Source: Endozoicomonas sp. Mp262 (GTDB lineage Bacteria; Pseudomonadota; Gammaproteobacteria; Pseudomonadales; Endozoicomonadaceae). From it: a stretch of 64,000 nucleotides of DNA. Positions 63,946 to 64,000 of the stretch are shown piece after piece. The translations under genes were made by a program, and so were the position numbers. The notes beneath the pieces are model-generated. The model did not search any database, was not told where the DNA came from, and was given only the letters and a program-made list of their open reading frames with translations. Location of the stretch: contig NZ_CP092489.1 in NCBI RefSeq assembly GCF_025643335.1, positions 2,676,501 through 2,740,500 of the forward strand, in the 5' to 3' direction. How positions within the stretch are numbered: the first letter of the stretch is position 1; the number at the start of each line of letters is the position of its first letter.

Positions 63946-64000
63946 TTAACGTTGGTTAAGACCCCAGTCGAAATCCTGCCATTGTATTTTTATGTCTTTG
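63946..64000 (-). CDS. DUF547-like protein, C-terminal end only
   Basis: Seventeen codons before a stop lie inside the window and read KDIKIQWQDFDWGLNQR. The final motif matches the tail of the neighbouring DUF547 protein (KIIWLTFDWSLNKG), suggesting a tandem duplicate. The rest of the gene is outside the window. Confidence 0.6.
   Translation of the reverse strand, partial: KDIKIQWQDFDWGLNQR

Overview
The window looks like the chromosome of a marine, host-associated gammaproteobacterium, possibly Endozoicomonas-like. This is inferred from gammaproteobacterial housekeeping genes (class III alcohol dehydrogenase, PepT, M18 peptidase, SdaC-type carrier, QueD-like protein), many short dispersed repeats, several insertion sequences, and a set of AT-rich genes for secreted proteins with eukaryote-like domains. 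No 16S rRNA or other taxonomic marker is present.

Positions 1-15180 form a catechol-siderophore region. It holds the 3' end of entE, then entB, an entF-like NRPS gene broken by an IS30-family element, a siderophore-interacting reductase, a periplasmic binding lipoprotein, two FecCD permeases and an ABC ATPase, then entA and a TonB-dependent receptor on the other strand. Two good Fur boxes lie upstream of the binding protein and the receptor. The IS30 insertion is accompanied by loss of roughly 1.5 kb of the NRPS gene, so uptake is probably intact while assembly of the native siderophore is probably lost. A 286-bp MITE-like element separates the last permease gene from the ATPase gene.

Positions 15478-33023 hold a lytic transglycosylase, then an 8.5-kb accessory segment bounded by two identical tRNA-Sec genes (16948 and 25522), with a decayed third tRNA-Sec-like sequence at 17654. 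The segment carries an OTU-like secreted protein, a PP2C-like protein, a secreted-protein gene split by an IS630 element, a group II intron-like scrap, a RAYT transposase pseudogene and a WD40-repeat protein. Directly after the second tRNA-Sec come selA, selB, a GrdX-like gene and selD. selD is itself a selenoprotein gene: an in-frame UGA at 29659 replaces the catalytic Cys codon and is followed by a SECIS-like hairpin. Glutathione-dependent formaldehyde oxidation genes (fghA, class III adh) follow.

Positions 33225-47468 hold a glycosyltransferase, a second PP2C-like phosphatase, an IS4-like transposase, and an AT-rich gene for an exported or membrane-anchored protein with a SOX/MATA-type HMG box. 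That HMG-box gene is the most unusual in the window. Next come a 2-hydroxyacyl-CoA dehydratase-like/activase pair (YjiM/YjiL type), a rhodanese/DedA-like/AhpD-like operon, alanine dehydrogenase, and a second identical IS30 copy flanked by a 2-bp duplication.

Positions 47537-64000 are mostly amino-acid and peptide metabolism: SdaC-like carrier, PepT, YfcC-type carrier, amidase, POT peptide transporter and M18 aminopeptidase. An imelysin/di-heme cytochrome pair linked to iron follows, then two lineage-specific hypothetical genes, a long QueD-like protein and tandem DUF547 genes. Six copies of a nested inverted-repeat family sit between genes across the window.
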